Assembly: GCF_002532535.1 (NCBI RefSeq) | Contig: NZ_NQWI01000014.1 | Span: 1 to 64,000, forward strand | DNA: 64,000 nucleotides | Origin: Candidatus Viridilinea mediisalina | Lineage (GTDB): Bacteria; Chloroflexota; Chloroflexia; Chloroflexales; Chloroflexaceae | Direction of reading: 5' to 3' | Shown: positions 23,804 through 32,788 of the stretch, in pieces | Layout of the letters: each line of letters opens with the position of its first letter | Numbering within the stretch: position 1 is the stretch's first letter | Notes under the pieces: model-generated | What the model was told of the DNA's origin: nothing | The model's input: the letters and a program-made list of their open reading frames with translations, nothing else | Databases searched by the model: none | Position numbers and translations under genes: made by a program

Positions 23804-25302
23804 CTGACATAACGCAACGCATCTTCAGCCCGTTCACGCCAGACCGAAGCAGGGGCAATGTCGGCAGCACGGATAAGCGCTTCACGCGCCTCTGCGTTTG
23901 ACCCCAGTGCAGCCAAGGCTTGACCAGCGTAGTAGGCCGCTTCGGCATTGGGCCCGGCCACTTGGGCCGCTTCGGCTGCGCTGATCGCATCAGCAAATGC
24001 ACCGCAGCGGTAGCGGTGGGCCGCCACGAGGGTGAGCGCTTCAGCATGATCGGGTCGCTCGCGGGCCGCTACCTCTGCCATGGGCCAGCCTACCGCACAG
24101 AGTTCGTAGGTGGTGGCGAGGTGAAAGCGGGCCGCCAAGAGCGCGTACTCCCCCCGCCGATCCTCTGGTGCCGCCGCAATGGCCCGGTCGTAGGCGAGGC
24201 TCGCTAGGTTATACTCGCGCCGGGCGCTGTACCAGTTGGCCCAGGCAATCTCTATGTCCGCTTCGTCAACCCCTAGCTCACTCAGCCCCTCGATCTCTGC
24301 GCGTGCCGCTTCCTCGTTCGCACTACTCAGGTGTACGAGAATGAGCAACAGGCGTGGTTGGGTTGCCTCCGGGTTGGCCACCACCAGATCGGTCAAGCGG
24401 GCAAGGCTTTGCTCCGTTGCACCAGTACGCCAGTGGATATACGCAGTGTAGGCTGCCGCCGCTGTTCCATAGGGGCTCTCAGCGGGAACCTGGGCAAATT
24501 GGGCCTCTGCAAGCTCAAAGCGCTCCTGAGCTACGTAGAGTTGGCCTAACAGGAGCCAGCGCTGCTCATTCGGGGCTTCGAGGATGGCCGCTAACTGGGC
24601 CGGTGTGGTCGCCAGCATAGGCATGAGTGGTGCCAAGAGTGGCTGGGCCGGCCCACTGATGCCGATTGGTTGGGTTAGATAATCAAGCGCCACATCCGCT
24701 TCCCACGCAGCCCTGAGCAGGGCTAGGCGGTAACGCGCTACGACCGCCCACCTATGCGGTAGTGGCTCGGCCAAGGCAGCACGGAACCAGACTTCTGCTT
24801 GGGTATCATTGCCCTGCTGGAAGGCCGCCTCGCCAGCCAAGAGTCGCCCATGGGCGCGGTAGGTGCAGGCCGCAGCACTGCGACAATCCTCCATAAGCTG
24901 CCATGTGTGCTGGGCAAGGGCATACCGCCCATCAGCAGCAAGCGCTTGGCCTAGGTAGAGCAGCGCCAAGTGGTAATCGGCATGCACCAAGCCGCGCTGC
25001 ATGGAGCTACGCAGTGCCCGCTCGGCGGGCACCCGCTCACCGCGAATGGTCTGTACCATGCCCACCCGCAACTGCGCCACTGGTAAACGTGGCGCTAGGC
25101 TCAGGTAAACCCCAAGAGCCTCATGGTAGCGCCCAGCTACAAAGAGGCGGTCGGCAGCACGCAGTTCATCGCGTGGATCGGGCTGCACAATGAGCCATGT
25201 CGCCGCGCCAACAACCAATGCGGCACAGCAGAGCCGGATGAACCAATTGATGTAGTGCAATAGCCCTATCACCGCTGTCGTAGTGCCGACTTTAGTCGGC
25301 AT
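23800..25302 (-). CDS. TPR-repeat protein with N-terminal membrane anchor
   Basis: 500 residues: one N-terminal hydrophobic helix (about 16-40, LCCAALVVGAATWLIV), then degenerate TPR-like helical pairs to the end (AADRLFVAGRYHEALGVYLS, LYVAQERFELAEAQFAQV). It is probably anchored with the helical domain outside, as a scaffold; partner unknown. The ATG and first eight residues (MPTKVGTT) are encoded by a dispersed palindromic element, so a GTG at 25272 could be the ancestral start. Confidence 0.78.
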   Translation of the reverse strand: MPTKVGTTTAVIGLLHYINWFIRLCCAALVVGAATWLIVQPDPRDELRAADRLFVAGRYHEALGVYLSLAPRLPVAQLRVGMVQTIRGERVPAERALRSSMQRGLVHADYHLALLYLGQALAADGRYALAQHTWQLMEDCRSAAACTYRAHGRLLAGEAAFQQGNDTQAEVWFRAALAEPLPHRWAVVARYRLALLRAAWEADVALDYLTQPIGISGPAQPLLAPLMPMLATTPAQLAAILEAPNEQRWLLLGQLYVAQERFELAEAQFAQVPAESPYGTAAAAYTAYIHWRTGATEQSLARLTDLVVANPEATQPRLLLILVHLSSANEEAARAEIEGLSELGVDEADIEIAWANWYSARREYNLASLAYDRAIAAAPEDRRGEYALLAARFHLATTYELCAVGWPMAEVAARERPDHAEALTLVAAHRYRCGAFADAISAAEAAQVAGPNAEAAYYAGQALAALGSNAEAREALIRAADIAPASVWRERAEDALRYVR

Positions 25303-25447
25303 CCGAGGGCTGTCGGAGACCTCAGCCGACTAATGGTGTTCCAGAAATTAATCCGGTGTCGCGGCACGGGCTAGACCTGATAGATATGCCAGATTTGCGA
25401 GGTCTGGTTAGCGGATTATTTACTGGAAGACCATAAGTCGGCACTAC
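25280..25447. repeat. GTGCCGACTTTAGTCGGC element with nested insert (copy A)
   Basis: Two short palindromes (GTGCCGACTTTAGTCGGC and GCCGACTAA...TAAGTCGGCAC) flank a 24-bp spacer. The second palindrome is split by a 100-bp insert (25334-25433) with ends TGGTGTTCCAG and CTGGAAGACCA and TAA on both sides. The 78-bp core at 25345-25422 matches copy B (57227-57304) in inverted orientation with one mismatch. Confidence 0.9.
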
Positions 25448-25521
25448 CTAATAGCGCAAACGGTAAGTATCCTAAAACCATCCCTTTGCGTTCTTTTGCG
25501 GCAATGACCCAAACCACCCGA

Positions 25522-27366
25522 TCACCGTTCGCCCCGTGGCCAGAGCATCCAGATTAGCGCGGCAGCGGCGGCCCACCAAGCCCGCTGCGATTCGCGTTCG
25601 AGGCCACGGGTACGCAGTTGCACCCCGCCTAAGAAGAAACCAGTAGCAACCACACCACCAGCCAAGCGGTCGGTCGAGCGCTCCACACGGCGCATGCCAC
25701 GCTCAAGGCGGGCCATGTCAATCCGCGTAGCCAGTTCGCCCCGGTTGGCCGAACGGTAGAAAGTGTCCATCTGGCGGGGTAGGGCCAACATAATTTGCCC
25801 AAGTTCGCGCAGTTCCTTCTGCAACTTATCAGGCCAATGGCCGTTGCGCTGCTCTTCATCGAGGATGCGTCGCGCAAAAGGTTGTATCTCGTGGAAAAGG
25901 TTAATATCGGGGTAGATCTCGGTTGCCAAACCTTCCACCATACTCAAGGCCCGCCCAAAATAGAGCAGATTCTGCGGAATCTGAAAAGGTAAGTCGTAGA
26001 CCAGATCTTTCGTCTCATCAAAGATCGCCTCAACATCCAGATTGGTCATTTCGCGCATCGTCCGATTGTACGAGTGGCGCATCATAATCTGGACAGCCTG
26101 CACAAAGGGGCGGCGATCCGAGCCAGGCAGAATCATATTGAGTTGTTCGAGGGTCGTAACAATCCGCTCGGGGTCGTTCATCGCCAGGCCAACCACCCCA
26201 CTACGAATGATCGCCATGGTCTCTTTGGTTATATCGCCAACCATGCCAAAGTCAATAAAGATTAGGGTAAAGGGGCGCCCTGGCTTGGACGCCTGCGCTT
26301 CAGCATCGCCGAGGAGTTGGCCGTTTTCGAGGAAGCCATTCCGGTATTTGAGCTGTTCGGCCTGAAACCCATTGACATACACGGTTGGAACTTCTGGTTC
26401 GACGCGCACAAAGAGGTTGCCCGGATGCGGATCAGCGTGGAAGAAGCCATCCACGAAGAACTGCTTGAGATAGCAGTTGTTCAGCCGCGAGGCCAATTCG
26501 GCCCGACTAACCCCTAGGTTATCGAGGGTTCGCAGGTCGCTAATCTTGATCCCCTCAATCCGTTCCATCACCAGCACGCGGCGCGTCGTATACTCAAACA
26601 GCGGTTCTGGCACATAAATACCGCGTACACCAGCAAAATTCTTACGGAAGAGCGCCCCACTCTGCGCCTCTTGGATATAATCCAATTCGCGCACCATCAC
26701 CACGGCGAACTCAGCCAAGAGCGCTTCAAGGTTGGCGCGACGGCGAATCGGCGGATAGTTCTTAATCAAGCGTACCACCCACGTCACCGCACTAAGATCA
26801 ACTTCAATGATCCGATCAATGTAGGGGCGTTGCACCTTGACCGCAATCTGGCGTCCATCGTGCAGCGTAGCCAAGTGTACCTGGCCAAGCGAGGCAGCAG
26901 CCACCGCATGCTCATCAAACTGCAGGAAAACCTCTTGCGGAAGCGCCCCCAACTCTTCGAGGATCACCTCAAGCACATGGCCCGCAGGTGCCGGGGGCAC
27001 CTCATCTTGCAGACCGGCCAATTCACGCCGCACCGCGTCGGGCATAATATCGGCACGCGCCGAGAGAAATTGCCCCAACTTGATCTGCATGCCCCCCAAC
27101 TCGAGCGCGAGCAGGCGAAACTTGTGCGCCAACTTGACCCAACGGGCCGTCATGGTGCGCTGCACATACCAGCGACACAGAGCAAAACGGACAAGAAAAA
27201 TGTCCCAAAAATAGATGTGGGCAATGACGCCAAGGAAGAAGGCCGACACGCGCAGAAAGCGTTGACGCGCATGAAAAGCTGGCGCAACAGTTGCACGCGG
27301 TACAGCCGGTTGTTCGGACAGGTTTACCGCCGCCTCATCTGGGCGCAGTGAGTGATAGTGCGTCAT
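25522..27366 (-). CDS. AarF/UbiB (ABC1) family atypical kinase
   Basis: About 614 residues of the ABC1/UbiB protein-kinase-like family, linked to quinone synthesis or lipid homeostasis at membranes. Signatures: KxGQ motif in GGMQIKLGQFLSARADIMP, Ala-rich nucleotide loop in AVAAASLGQVH, the lysine in QIAVKVQRP, catalytic region FFHADPHPGNLF and metal site FIDFGMVG. A loop of about 40 residues (VPTVYVNGFQAEQLKYRNG...) is inserted between the last two. Two C-terminal hydrophobic segments anchor it. ATG 27366 is chosen because a promoter lies 35 bases upstream; a longer frame to 27507 would cross it. Confidence 0.9.
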   Translation of the reverse strand: MTHYHSLRPDEAAVNLSEQPAVPRATVAPAFHARQRFLRVSAFFLGVIAHIYFWDIFLVRFALCRWYVQRTMTARWVKLAHKFRLLALELGGMQIKLGQFLSARADIMPDAVRRELAGLQDEVPPAPAGHVLEVILEELGALPQEVFLQFDEHAVAAASLGQVHLATLHDGRQIAVKVQRPYIDRIIEVDLSAVTWVVRLIKNYPPIRRRANLEALLAEFAVVMVRELDYIQEAQSGALFRKNFAGVRGIYVPEPLFEYTTRRVLVMERIEGIKISDLRTLDNLGVSRAELASRLNNCYLKQFFVDGFFHADPHPGNLFVRVEPEVPTVYVNGFQAEQLKYRNGFLENGQLLGDAEAQASKPGRPFTLIFIDFGMVGDITKETMAIIRSGVVGLAMNDPERIVTTLEQLNMILPGSDRRPFVQAVQIMMRHSYNRTMREMTNLDVEAIFDETKDLVYDLPFQIPQNLLYFGRALSMVEGLATEIYPDINLFHEIQPFARRILDEEQRNGHWPDKLQKELRELGQIMLALPRQMDTFYRSANRGELATRIDMARLERGMRRVERSTDRLAGGVVATGFFLGGVQLRTRGLERESQRAWWAAAAALIWMLWPRGER

Positions 27367-27400
27367 ATAGTGGGTGATCTGTTTGCTACTCCCACTAAGG

Positions 27401-27409
27401 ATTATACCA
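27401..27409 (-). promoter_or_regulatory. Extended -10 promoter for the UbiB-like kinase
   Basis: On the minus strand TGGTATAAT gives a perfect -10 (positions 27406-27401) with an extended TGG. No good -35 was seen. The implied leader is about 28 bases. Confidence 0.5.
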
Positions 27410-27622
27410 GATATGCCTAAGGTATCGCCATGCTCAAGGACTGCTTTCGCCTCCCGGCGATGCTTGGGACCAGACCCAAATAGACCCCGATGCAAAATTT
27501 CACACAAAGAAAGAGATCATCACTATGGGTTGCCCGGCTTTTACCTAGTGCATCCCTACACAAATATATACTGATCAGAGACCGGAGAGAGTGGAGACAA
27601 ATACTTGAAGGAGGCGCCTTGT

Positions 27623-30600
27623 ATGGATGTGCTTCAGGCGACTAAGCAAGCAGCGGGCTTCGATGATCCAATCCCGCAGGTAACGATTGATGGCAATGAG
27701 GCCGCTGGGAATGTTGCCTATCTGCTCAGTGAGGTGATCGCAATCTATCCGATTACCCCCTCTACACCTATGGGCGAGGCGGCTGATGCCTTTGCTGCGA
27801 CTGGCAAACCAAATCTTTGGGGTACGGTGCCCACTGTCTATGAGATGCAGTCTGAAGGTGGCGCCGCCGGGGCGATCCATGGGGCCATTCAGACTGGGGC
27901 CCTCACTACGACCTTCACCGCGTCCCAAGGGTTGCTCTTGATGATCCCCAATATGTTTAAGATTGCCGGTGAGTTGACCCCGACAGTCTTTCATGTTGCC
28001 GCCCGCTCGATTGCGGCCCAAGGGCTTTCGATCTTTGGTGACCATTCCGATGTGATGGCAACGCGCGCAACTGGTTGGGCTCTGCTCTCCTCCGGTTCCG
28101 TCCAAGAGGCTCAAGACCTGGCGCTGATTGCCCACGCAGCTACGCTCCAAGCCTGGGTGCCCTGCATCCATTTCTTCGATGGCTTCCGCACTTCCCACGA
28201 GGTTAATAAGATTACCCCGGTGAGTGAGGCAATCATTCGGGCCATGATTGACGATGAGCTTGTACGCGCCCATCGCGCCCGCGCCCTTTCGCCCGAACGC
28301 CCGGTGCTGCGTGGCACCGCCCAGAATCCCGATGTCTATTTCCAAGCCCGCGAGAGTGTGAATCCCTTCTATAACGCCTGCCCCGAAATCTTCCAACAGG
28401 CGATGGATCGCTTTGCGGCCCTCACTGGGCGTGCGTACCAACTCTTTGATTACAGTGGCCCCAGTGATGCCGAGCGCGTCGTTGTGGTGATGGGCTCCGC
28501 CGGTGAGACCGTCGAAGAGACGGCGCGGTACCTCGCAGCCCACGGCGAGAAGGTCGGTGTGCTGCGGGTGCGCCTCTATCGCCCCTTTGCCCCCGAACGC
28601 TTGATTGCGGCTCTGCCTAAGACCACGAAGGCCCTTGCAGTCCTTGATCGCTGCAAAGAGCCCGGGAGTTCCGGTGAGCCCATGCTGCTCGATGTGATCA
28701 CCGCTGTCTATGAGTTTGGTGCCGAACACTTTGCCAACGGCAAGCTCCCCACCGTCATTGGCGGGCGCTATGGCCTCTCCTCCAAGGAGTTTACCCCCGG
28801 TATGGTCAAGGCGGTCTTTGATGAGCTCAAGTTGCCTAAGCCCCGCTCGCGCTTTACAGTTGGTATTACCGATGATGTGAGCATGACGAGCCTTGAGTAT
28901 GACCGTAGCTTTGATGTGGAGCCAGCCGCGACGGTGCGCTGTATCTTCTGGGGGCTGGGGGCTGATGGTACCGTTGGTGCCAATAAGAATTCGATCAAGA
29001 TCATTGGCGAAGAGACGCCCAACGATGCTCAGGGCTATTTTGTCTATGACTCCAAGAAGTCCGGCTCGGTCACCATCTCCCACCTGCGCTTTGGCCCCGA
29101 ACCGATCCGCGCCCCCTACCTGATTGGCGACGGCCAGGCCCAGTTTGTTGCGTGCCACCAGTTCAACTTCCTCGAACGCCTTGAGGTGCTGCGCTATGCC
29201 GCACCCGGTGCCACCTTCCTGCTCAATAGCCCCTATGGGCCTGATGAGGTCTGGAACCATCTGACCGCTGAGGTGCAGCAGACGATCCGTGCGAAGGGCT
29301 TGCGCCTCTGGGTGATTGATGCTGCTACGGTCGCCCATGCTACCGGCATGCGTGGGCGCGTGAATACGGTGATGCAGACCTGCTTCTTTGCCATTTCGGG
29401 TATTATGCCCCGCGATGAGGCCATCGCTCAGATTAAGCGGAGTATCAAGAAGACCTATGGCAAACGTGGCGATGCGGTGATCAAGCAGAACTTTATGGCG
29501 GTAGACCAGACCCTCGATAATCTCTACGAGGTTGGCATCCCCGCAGAAGCGCCCACCACCAATGAACTGCATATGCAGCCCTCGGTCTCTGCCGATGCTC
29601 CACCCTTTGTGCGCGACGTTTTGGCTAAGATGATTGCGCTGCGCGGCGATGATCTGCCGGTTAGTGTGATGCCCTGCGACGGCACCTTCCCCACTGGCAC
29701 TACCAAGTACGAGAAGCGCAATATCGCCCTCGAAGTGCCCGTCTGGGAGCCCGACATCTGTATCCAGTGCAACAAATGCGCCTTCGTCTGCCCCCACGCC
29801 GTCATTCGGCCCAAGGTCTATGCCCCCGAAGCACTTGAGGCAGCCCCCGCCAGCTTTAAGAGTGCCGCAGCGCGCTTCAAAGAGTTCCCCGGCCAGAAGT
29901 TCACGATCCAGGTCTCGGTTGAGGACTGCACCGGCTGTGCCCTCTGTGTCGAGGCTTGTCCGGTGAAAGACAAGCGCCAGACCGGGCGCAAAGCGATCAA
30001 TATGGCCCCCCAAGCGCCGCTGCGCCAGAACGAAGTGGCCAATTGGGACTTCTTCCTCAGCCTGCCCGACGTTGATCGCACCCAGCTTCAGGTTAGCACG
30101 GTGAAGAACTCGCAACTGCTGCTGCCGCTCTTCGAGTTCTCCGGTGCCTGCGCTGGCTGTGGCGAGACCCCCTATATCAAGTTGGTCAGCCAGCTCTTTG
30201 GCGACCGCTCGGTGATTGCCAATGCGACGGGCTGCTCGTCCATCTATGGCGGCAATCTGCCAACCACCCCGTGGGCCTTCAACCACGAAGGGCGCGGCCC
30301 GGCTTGGTCCAATTCGCTCTTCGAGGACAACGCCGAGTTTGGTTTGGGCATGCGCCTGACGATTGACAAGCAGCAGGAGTATGCCTACGAGTTGATCCAA
30401 CGCATGGCGGCCCATTTAAACGCCGAGTTGGTGCAAGACCTGCTGCACGCCGAGCAGCGCGACGAGGCGGGCATCAGTGCCCAACGCGCCCGCGTCGCCA
30501 CCCTCAAGCAGCACCTGACCAAGTTGCTCGAAGGGGACGTTGGGGCCGACGTTGGTCCGCTGCGCGACCTGCTCTCCCTGGCCGATCTCTTTGTGCGCCG

Positions 30601-31240
30601 CACCGTCTGGATCTTGGGCGGCGACGGCTGGGCCTACGACATCGGCTATGGCGGACTTGACCATGTGCTTGCCTCGGGGCGCAACGTCAATATCCTCGTC
30701 CTCGATACTGAGGTATACTCCAATACTGGCGGCCAGGCCAGCAAATCCACACCCCTCGCCGCCGTAGCCAAGTTTGCCGCCAAAGGCAAAGCCACCGCCA
30801 AGAAAGACTTGGGCCTGATTGCTATGGCCTACGGCAACGTCTACGTTGCCCGCATCGCCATGGGCTACGATGCCCTTCAGACCCTACGCGCCATCCAAGA
30901 GGCGGAAGCCTACGACGGCCCCTCCATCGTGATCGCCTACAGCCACTGCATCGCCCACGGCATTGACATGCGTCGCGGGCTGAAGCAGCAGAAGTTGGCC
31001 GTCGAGTCGGGCATGTGGGTCCTCTACCGCTTCAACCCCGACCTGATCGCCCAAGGCCAGAACCCGCTGCACATTGATAGCAAGGAACCCAGCATTCCCC
31101 CCGAACAGTACGCCGCTGGCGAAGGCCGCTTCCAGATGCTCGTGCGTACCGACGCCCAGCGTGCCGACGCCCTGCTCGCCGAAGCCAAACGCAACAACGC
31201 CGAACACTACCATCGCTTGGCCCAAATGATGAAAGATTAA
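27623..31240 (+). CDS. nifJ: Pyruvate:ferredoxin (flavodoxin) oxidoreductase, single-chain
   Basis: Oxidatively decarboxylates pyruvate to acetyl-CoA with reduction of ferredoxin or flavodoxin, or runs in reverse to fix CO2. 1205 residues, the family length. Domains: N-terminal pyrimidine-binding domain (VIAIYPITPSTPMGE), domain II, then two [4Fe-4S] clusters (CIQCNKCAFVCPHAV near 712 and CTGCALCVEACPVK near 770), a cysteine for the proximal cluster in CAGCGETPY, and the TPP/Mg site GDGWAYDIGYGGLDHV (about 1000). ATG 27623 has GAAGGAGG eight bases upstream. The dihydroorotate dehydrogenase-like gene follows, as next to nifJ in some other phototrophs. Confidence 0.97.
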   Translation: MDVLQATKQAAGFDDPIPQVTIDGNEAAGNVAYLLSEVIAIYPITPSTPMGEAADAFAATGKPNLWGTVPTVYEMQSEGGAAGAIHGAIQTGALTTTFTASQGLLLMIPNMFKIAGELTPTVFHVAARSIAAQGLSIFGDHSDVMATRATGWALLSSGSVQEAQDLALIAHAATLQAWVPCIHFFDGFRTSHEVNKITPVSEAIIRAMIDDELVRAHRARALSPERPVLRGTAQNPDVYFQARESVNPFYNACPEIFQQAMDRFAALTGRAYQLFDYSGPSDAERVVVVMGSAGETVEETARYLAAHGEKVGVLRVRLYRPFAPERLIAALPKTTKALAVLDRCKEPGSSGEPMLLDVITAVYEFGAEHFANGKLPTVIGGRYGLSSKEFTPGMVKAVFDELKLPKPRSRFTVGITDDVSMTSLEYDRSFDVEPAATVRCIFWGLGADGTVGANKNSIKIIGEETPNDAQGYFVYDSKKSGSVTISHLRFGPEPIRAPYLIGDGQAQFVACHQFNFLERLEVLRYAAPGATFLLNSPYGPDEVWNHLTAEVQQTIRAKGLRLWVIDAATVAHATGMRGRVNTVMQTCFFAISGIMPRDEAIAQIKRSIKKTYGKRGDAVIKQNFMAVDQTLDNLYEVGIPAEAPTTNELHMQPSVSADAPPFVRDVLAKMIALRGDDLPVSVMPCDGTFPTGTTKYEKRNIALEVPVWEPDICIQCNKCAFVCPHAVIRPKVYAPEALEAAPASFKSAAARFKEFPGQKFTIQVSVEDCTGCALCVEACPVKDKRQTGRKAINMAPQAPLRQNEVANWDFFLSLPDVDRTQLQVSTVKNSQLLLPLFEFSGACAGCGETPYIKLVSQLFGDRSVIANATGCSSIYGGNLPTTPWAFNHEGRGPAWSNSLFEDNAEFGLGMRLTIDKQQEYAYELIQRMAAHLNAELVQDLLHAEQRDEAGISAQRARVATLKQHLTKLLEGDVGADVGPLRDLLSLADLFVRRTVWILGGDGWAYDIGYGGLDHVLASGRNVNILVLDTEVYSNTGGQASKSTPLAAVAKFAAKGKATAKKDLGLIAMAYGNVYVARIAMGYDALQTLRAIQEAEAYDGPSIVIAYSHCIAHGIDMRRGLKQQKLAVESGMWVLYRFNPDLIAQGQNPLHIDSKEPSIPPEQYAAGEGRFQMLVRTDAQRADALLAEAKRNNAEHYHRLAQMMKD

Positions 31241-31246
31241 GTCCCT

Positions 31247-31279
31247 AGACCTCACAGGTCTGTGCGACCTGTGAGGTCT
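31247..31279 (+). terminator. Hairpin terminator after nifJ
   Basis: AGACCTCACAGGT and ACCTGTGAGGTCT form a perfect 13-bp stem over a 7-base loop, seven bases after the stop codon. The T-run is weak (TTAT). Confidence 0.65.
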
Positions 31280-31287
31280 TATATGAC

Positions 31288-31490
31288 GTTTAGGGCTGCC
31301 GCCCTAAAACCCGCTTTGGGGCTATGCCCCAAACCCCGTTTTTTGTTCCGTGTTGGCGGCGAAGCCGCCAACACGGAACAAAAAGAGTCTTTTTGGGGGC
31401 GACTTCGCCGCCCCCAAACCCCCGCCGACGGAATAAAAAGAGTCTTTTTGGGGACGGCTTCGCCGCCCCCAAACTCCCGCCGGGGGTTTA
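31288..31490. repeat. Composite hairpin repeat between nifJ and the DHOD-like gene
   Basis: 31288-31386 repeats the hairpin cluster of 21891-21990, ending in the GTTCCGTGTTGGCGGC stem with flanking T/A runs. Two tandem copies of AAGAGTCTTTTTGGGG followed by GC-rich hairpins (31383-31490) come next. Transcription from nifJ into the next gene would have to pass several strong stems. Confidence 0.8.
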
Positions 31491-31537
31491 ACTTGTGGTT
31501 CAAAAGACCAATACCCCAACAGAAGAAGAGACCCCCT

Positions 31538-32614
31538 ATGCCAGACCTGAGTACCACCTACCTCGGGCTCAAGCTCAAGACCCCGCTTGTCGCGTCGGCC
31601 TCACCCATTGCCCAGCGCATCGACACGGTACGCCGCCTCGCCGATGCTGGCGTATCAGCGATTGTGATGTACTCCCTCTTTGAGGAGCAGATCATCCATC
31701 AGAGCCTCGAGATCGATCTCTTGCTCACTCACGGTGCCGATAGTTTCGCCGAGGCGCTCAGCTACCTCCCCGATACCGGGCGCTACAGCGTTGGCCCTGA
31801 ACGCTACATCGATCAGTTGGCCAAACTGAAACATTCGGTAGACATCCCCGTCATCGGCAGCCTCAACGGCGTCTCGCCGGGCGGCTGGGTACACTATGCC
31901 CAACTCATGGAAGAAGCGGGTGCCGATGCGGTCGAGTTGAACATCTACTACATGCCCACCGAGACCCACATCACTAGTGTGGATCTCGAACAGACCTATG
32001 TAGACCTCGTGCGGGCTGTGCGGGCCGAGATCAAGATTCCCCTGGCGGTCAAGTTAAGCCCCTTCTTCACCGCCCTACCCAACCTCGCAGCGCGCCTCGA
32101 CGAAGCCGGGGCCAACGGCCTCGTGCTCTTCAACCGCTTCTACCAATCCGACTTTGACCTCGACAACCTTGAGGTTATCCACAACCTGCACCTCAGCACC
32201 CCCGACGAACTGCGTCTACCCTTACGGGCCGTTGCCATGCTGTATGGCCACATCAACGCCGACATGGCCATCACCAGCGGCGTTCACAGCGCCAGCGACG
32301 TACTCAAATGCATGATGGCGGGCGCAAAGGTGGCTATGATGGCCTCGGCGCTGCTACAAGGCGACGGGCCAAGCCATGTCGTAGACATGGTTCAGGATCT
32401 CCGCGCTTGGATGGAGGAACACGAATACGAATCCATCGAACTCATGCAGGGCAGCATGAGCAAACGGGCCGTCGCCGAACCCGCCGCCTTCGAGCGCGCC
32501 AACTACATGAAGGTCCTCAGTTCCTTCCGCTTCAACACCGGCTTCTCGTCCCACTCAGCCATCACCAGCGGGATGCTCTACCCCTTCCTCAGTACCTCAG
32601 TGGATGATGAGTAG
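31538..32614 (+). CDS. Dihydroorotate dehydrogenase-like flavoprotein
   Basis: 358 residues of the class 1 DHOD fold: LGLKLKTPLVASASP at the start, IGSLNGVSPGGWVHYA, ELNIYY, LAVKLSPFF, GLVLFNRFYQ and the FMN-phosphate region ITSGVHSASDVLKCMMAGA. This subgroup lies next to nifJ in several phototrophs and lacks evidence for a pyrimidine role; it may be an accessory redox flavoprotein. ATG 31538 follows AGAAGAAGAG. Confidence 0.85.
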   Translation: MPDLSTTYLGLKLKTPLVASASPIAQRIDTVRRLADAGVSAIVMYSLFEEQIIHQSLEIDLLLTHGADSFAEALSYLPDTGRYSVGPERYIDQLAKLKHSVDIPVIGSLNGVSPGGWVHYAQLMEEAGADAVELNIYYMPTETHITSVDLEQTYVDLVRAVRAEIKIPLAVKLSPFFTALPNLAARLDEAGANGLVLFNRFYQSDFDLDNLEVIHNLHLSTPDELRLPLRAVAMLYGHINADMAITSGVHSASDVLKCMMAGAKVAMMASALLQGDGPSHVVDMVQDLRAWMEEHEYESIELMQGSMSKRAVAEPAAFERANYMKVLSSFRFNTGFSSHSAITSGMLYPFLSTSVDDE

Positions 32615-32616
32615 GG

Positions 32617-32704
32617 TTATACCAAATCCGATAGCCGATAGCCGATAGCTGATAGCCGGACATGGCGTCTCAATGCGCTTGAAGGTCATTAGGCATTTGG
32701 TATT
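32617..32704. repeat. Dispersed repeat with 7-bp tail (GATAGCC type)
   Basis: ACCAAATCC, then four period-7 units CGATAGC, then GGACATGGCGTCTCAATGCG and CATTTGGTATT. It is the same family as 10169 and 47624, here directly after the stop codon. Confidence 0.8.
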
Positions 32705-32730
32705 AACCATTTACGAGTAAAAAATAGGGT

Positions 32731-32774
32731 ATGCCGCATAGCAATGCACGTTGCCATCATTTGCTATGCGGCAT
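32731..32774 (+). promoter_or_regulatory. Perfect 14-bp inverted repeat overlapping the uma2 leader
   Basis: ATGCCGCATAGCAA and TTGCTATGCGGCAT are separated by 16 bases and end just before the Shine-Dalgarno AAAGGGAA of the Uma2 gene. It could be an operator or an RNA hairpin controlling translation. Confidence 0.55.
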
Positions 32775-32788
32775 GAAAGGGAATTGGT

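Noticed and set aside
27407..27600. Riboswitch or other structured RNA upstream of nifJ
   Set aside because: No known conserved motif could be matched and no consistent stem layout was found by eye.
27575..30415. A 946-codon open frame on the minus strand inside nifJ
   Set aside because: It is antisense to a fully supported nifJ. Its translation has no recognisable domain and is the by-product of strong third-position codon bias.
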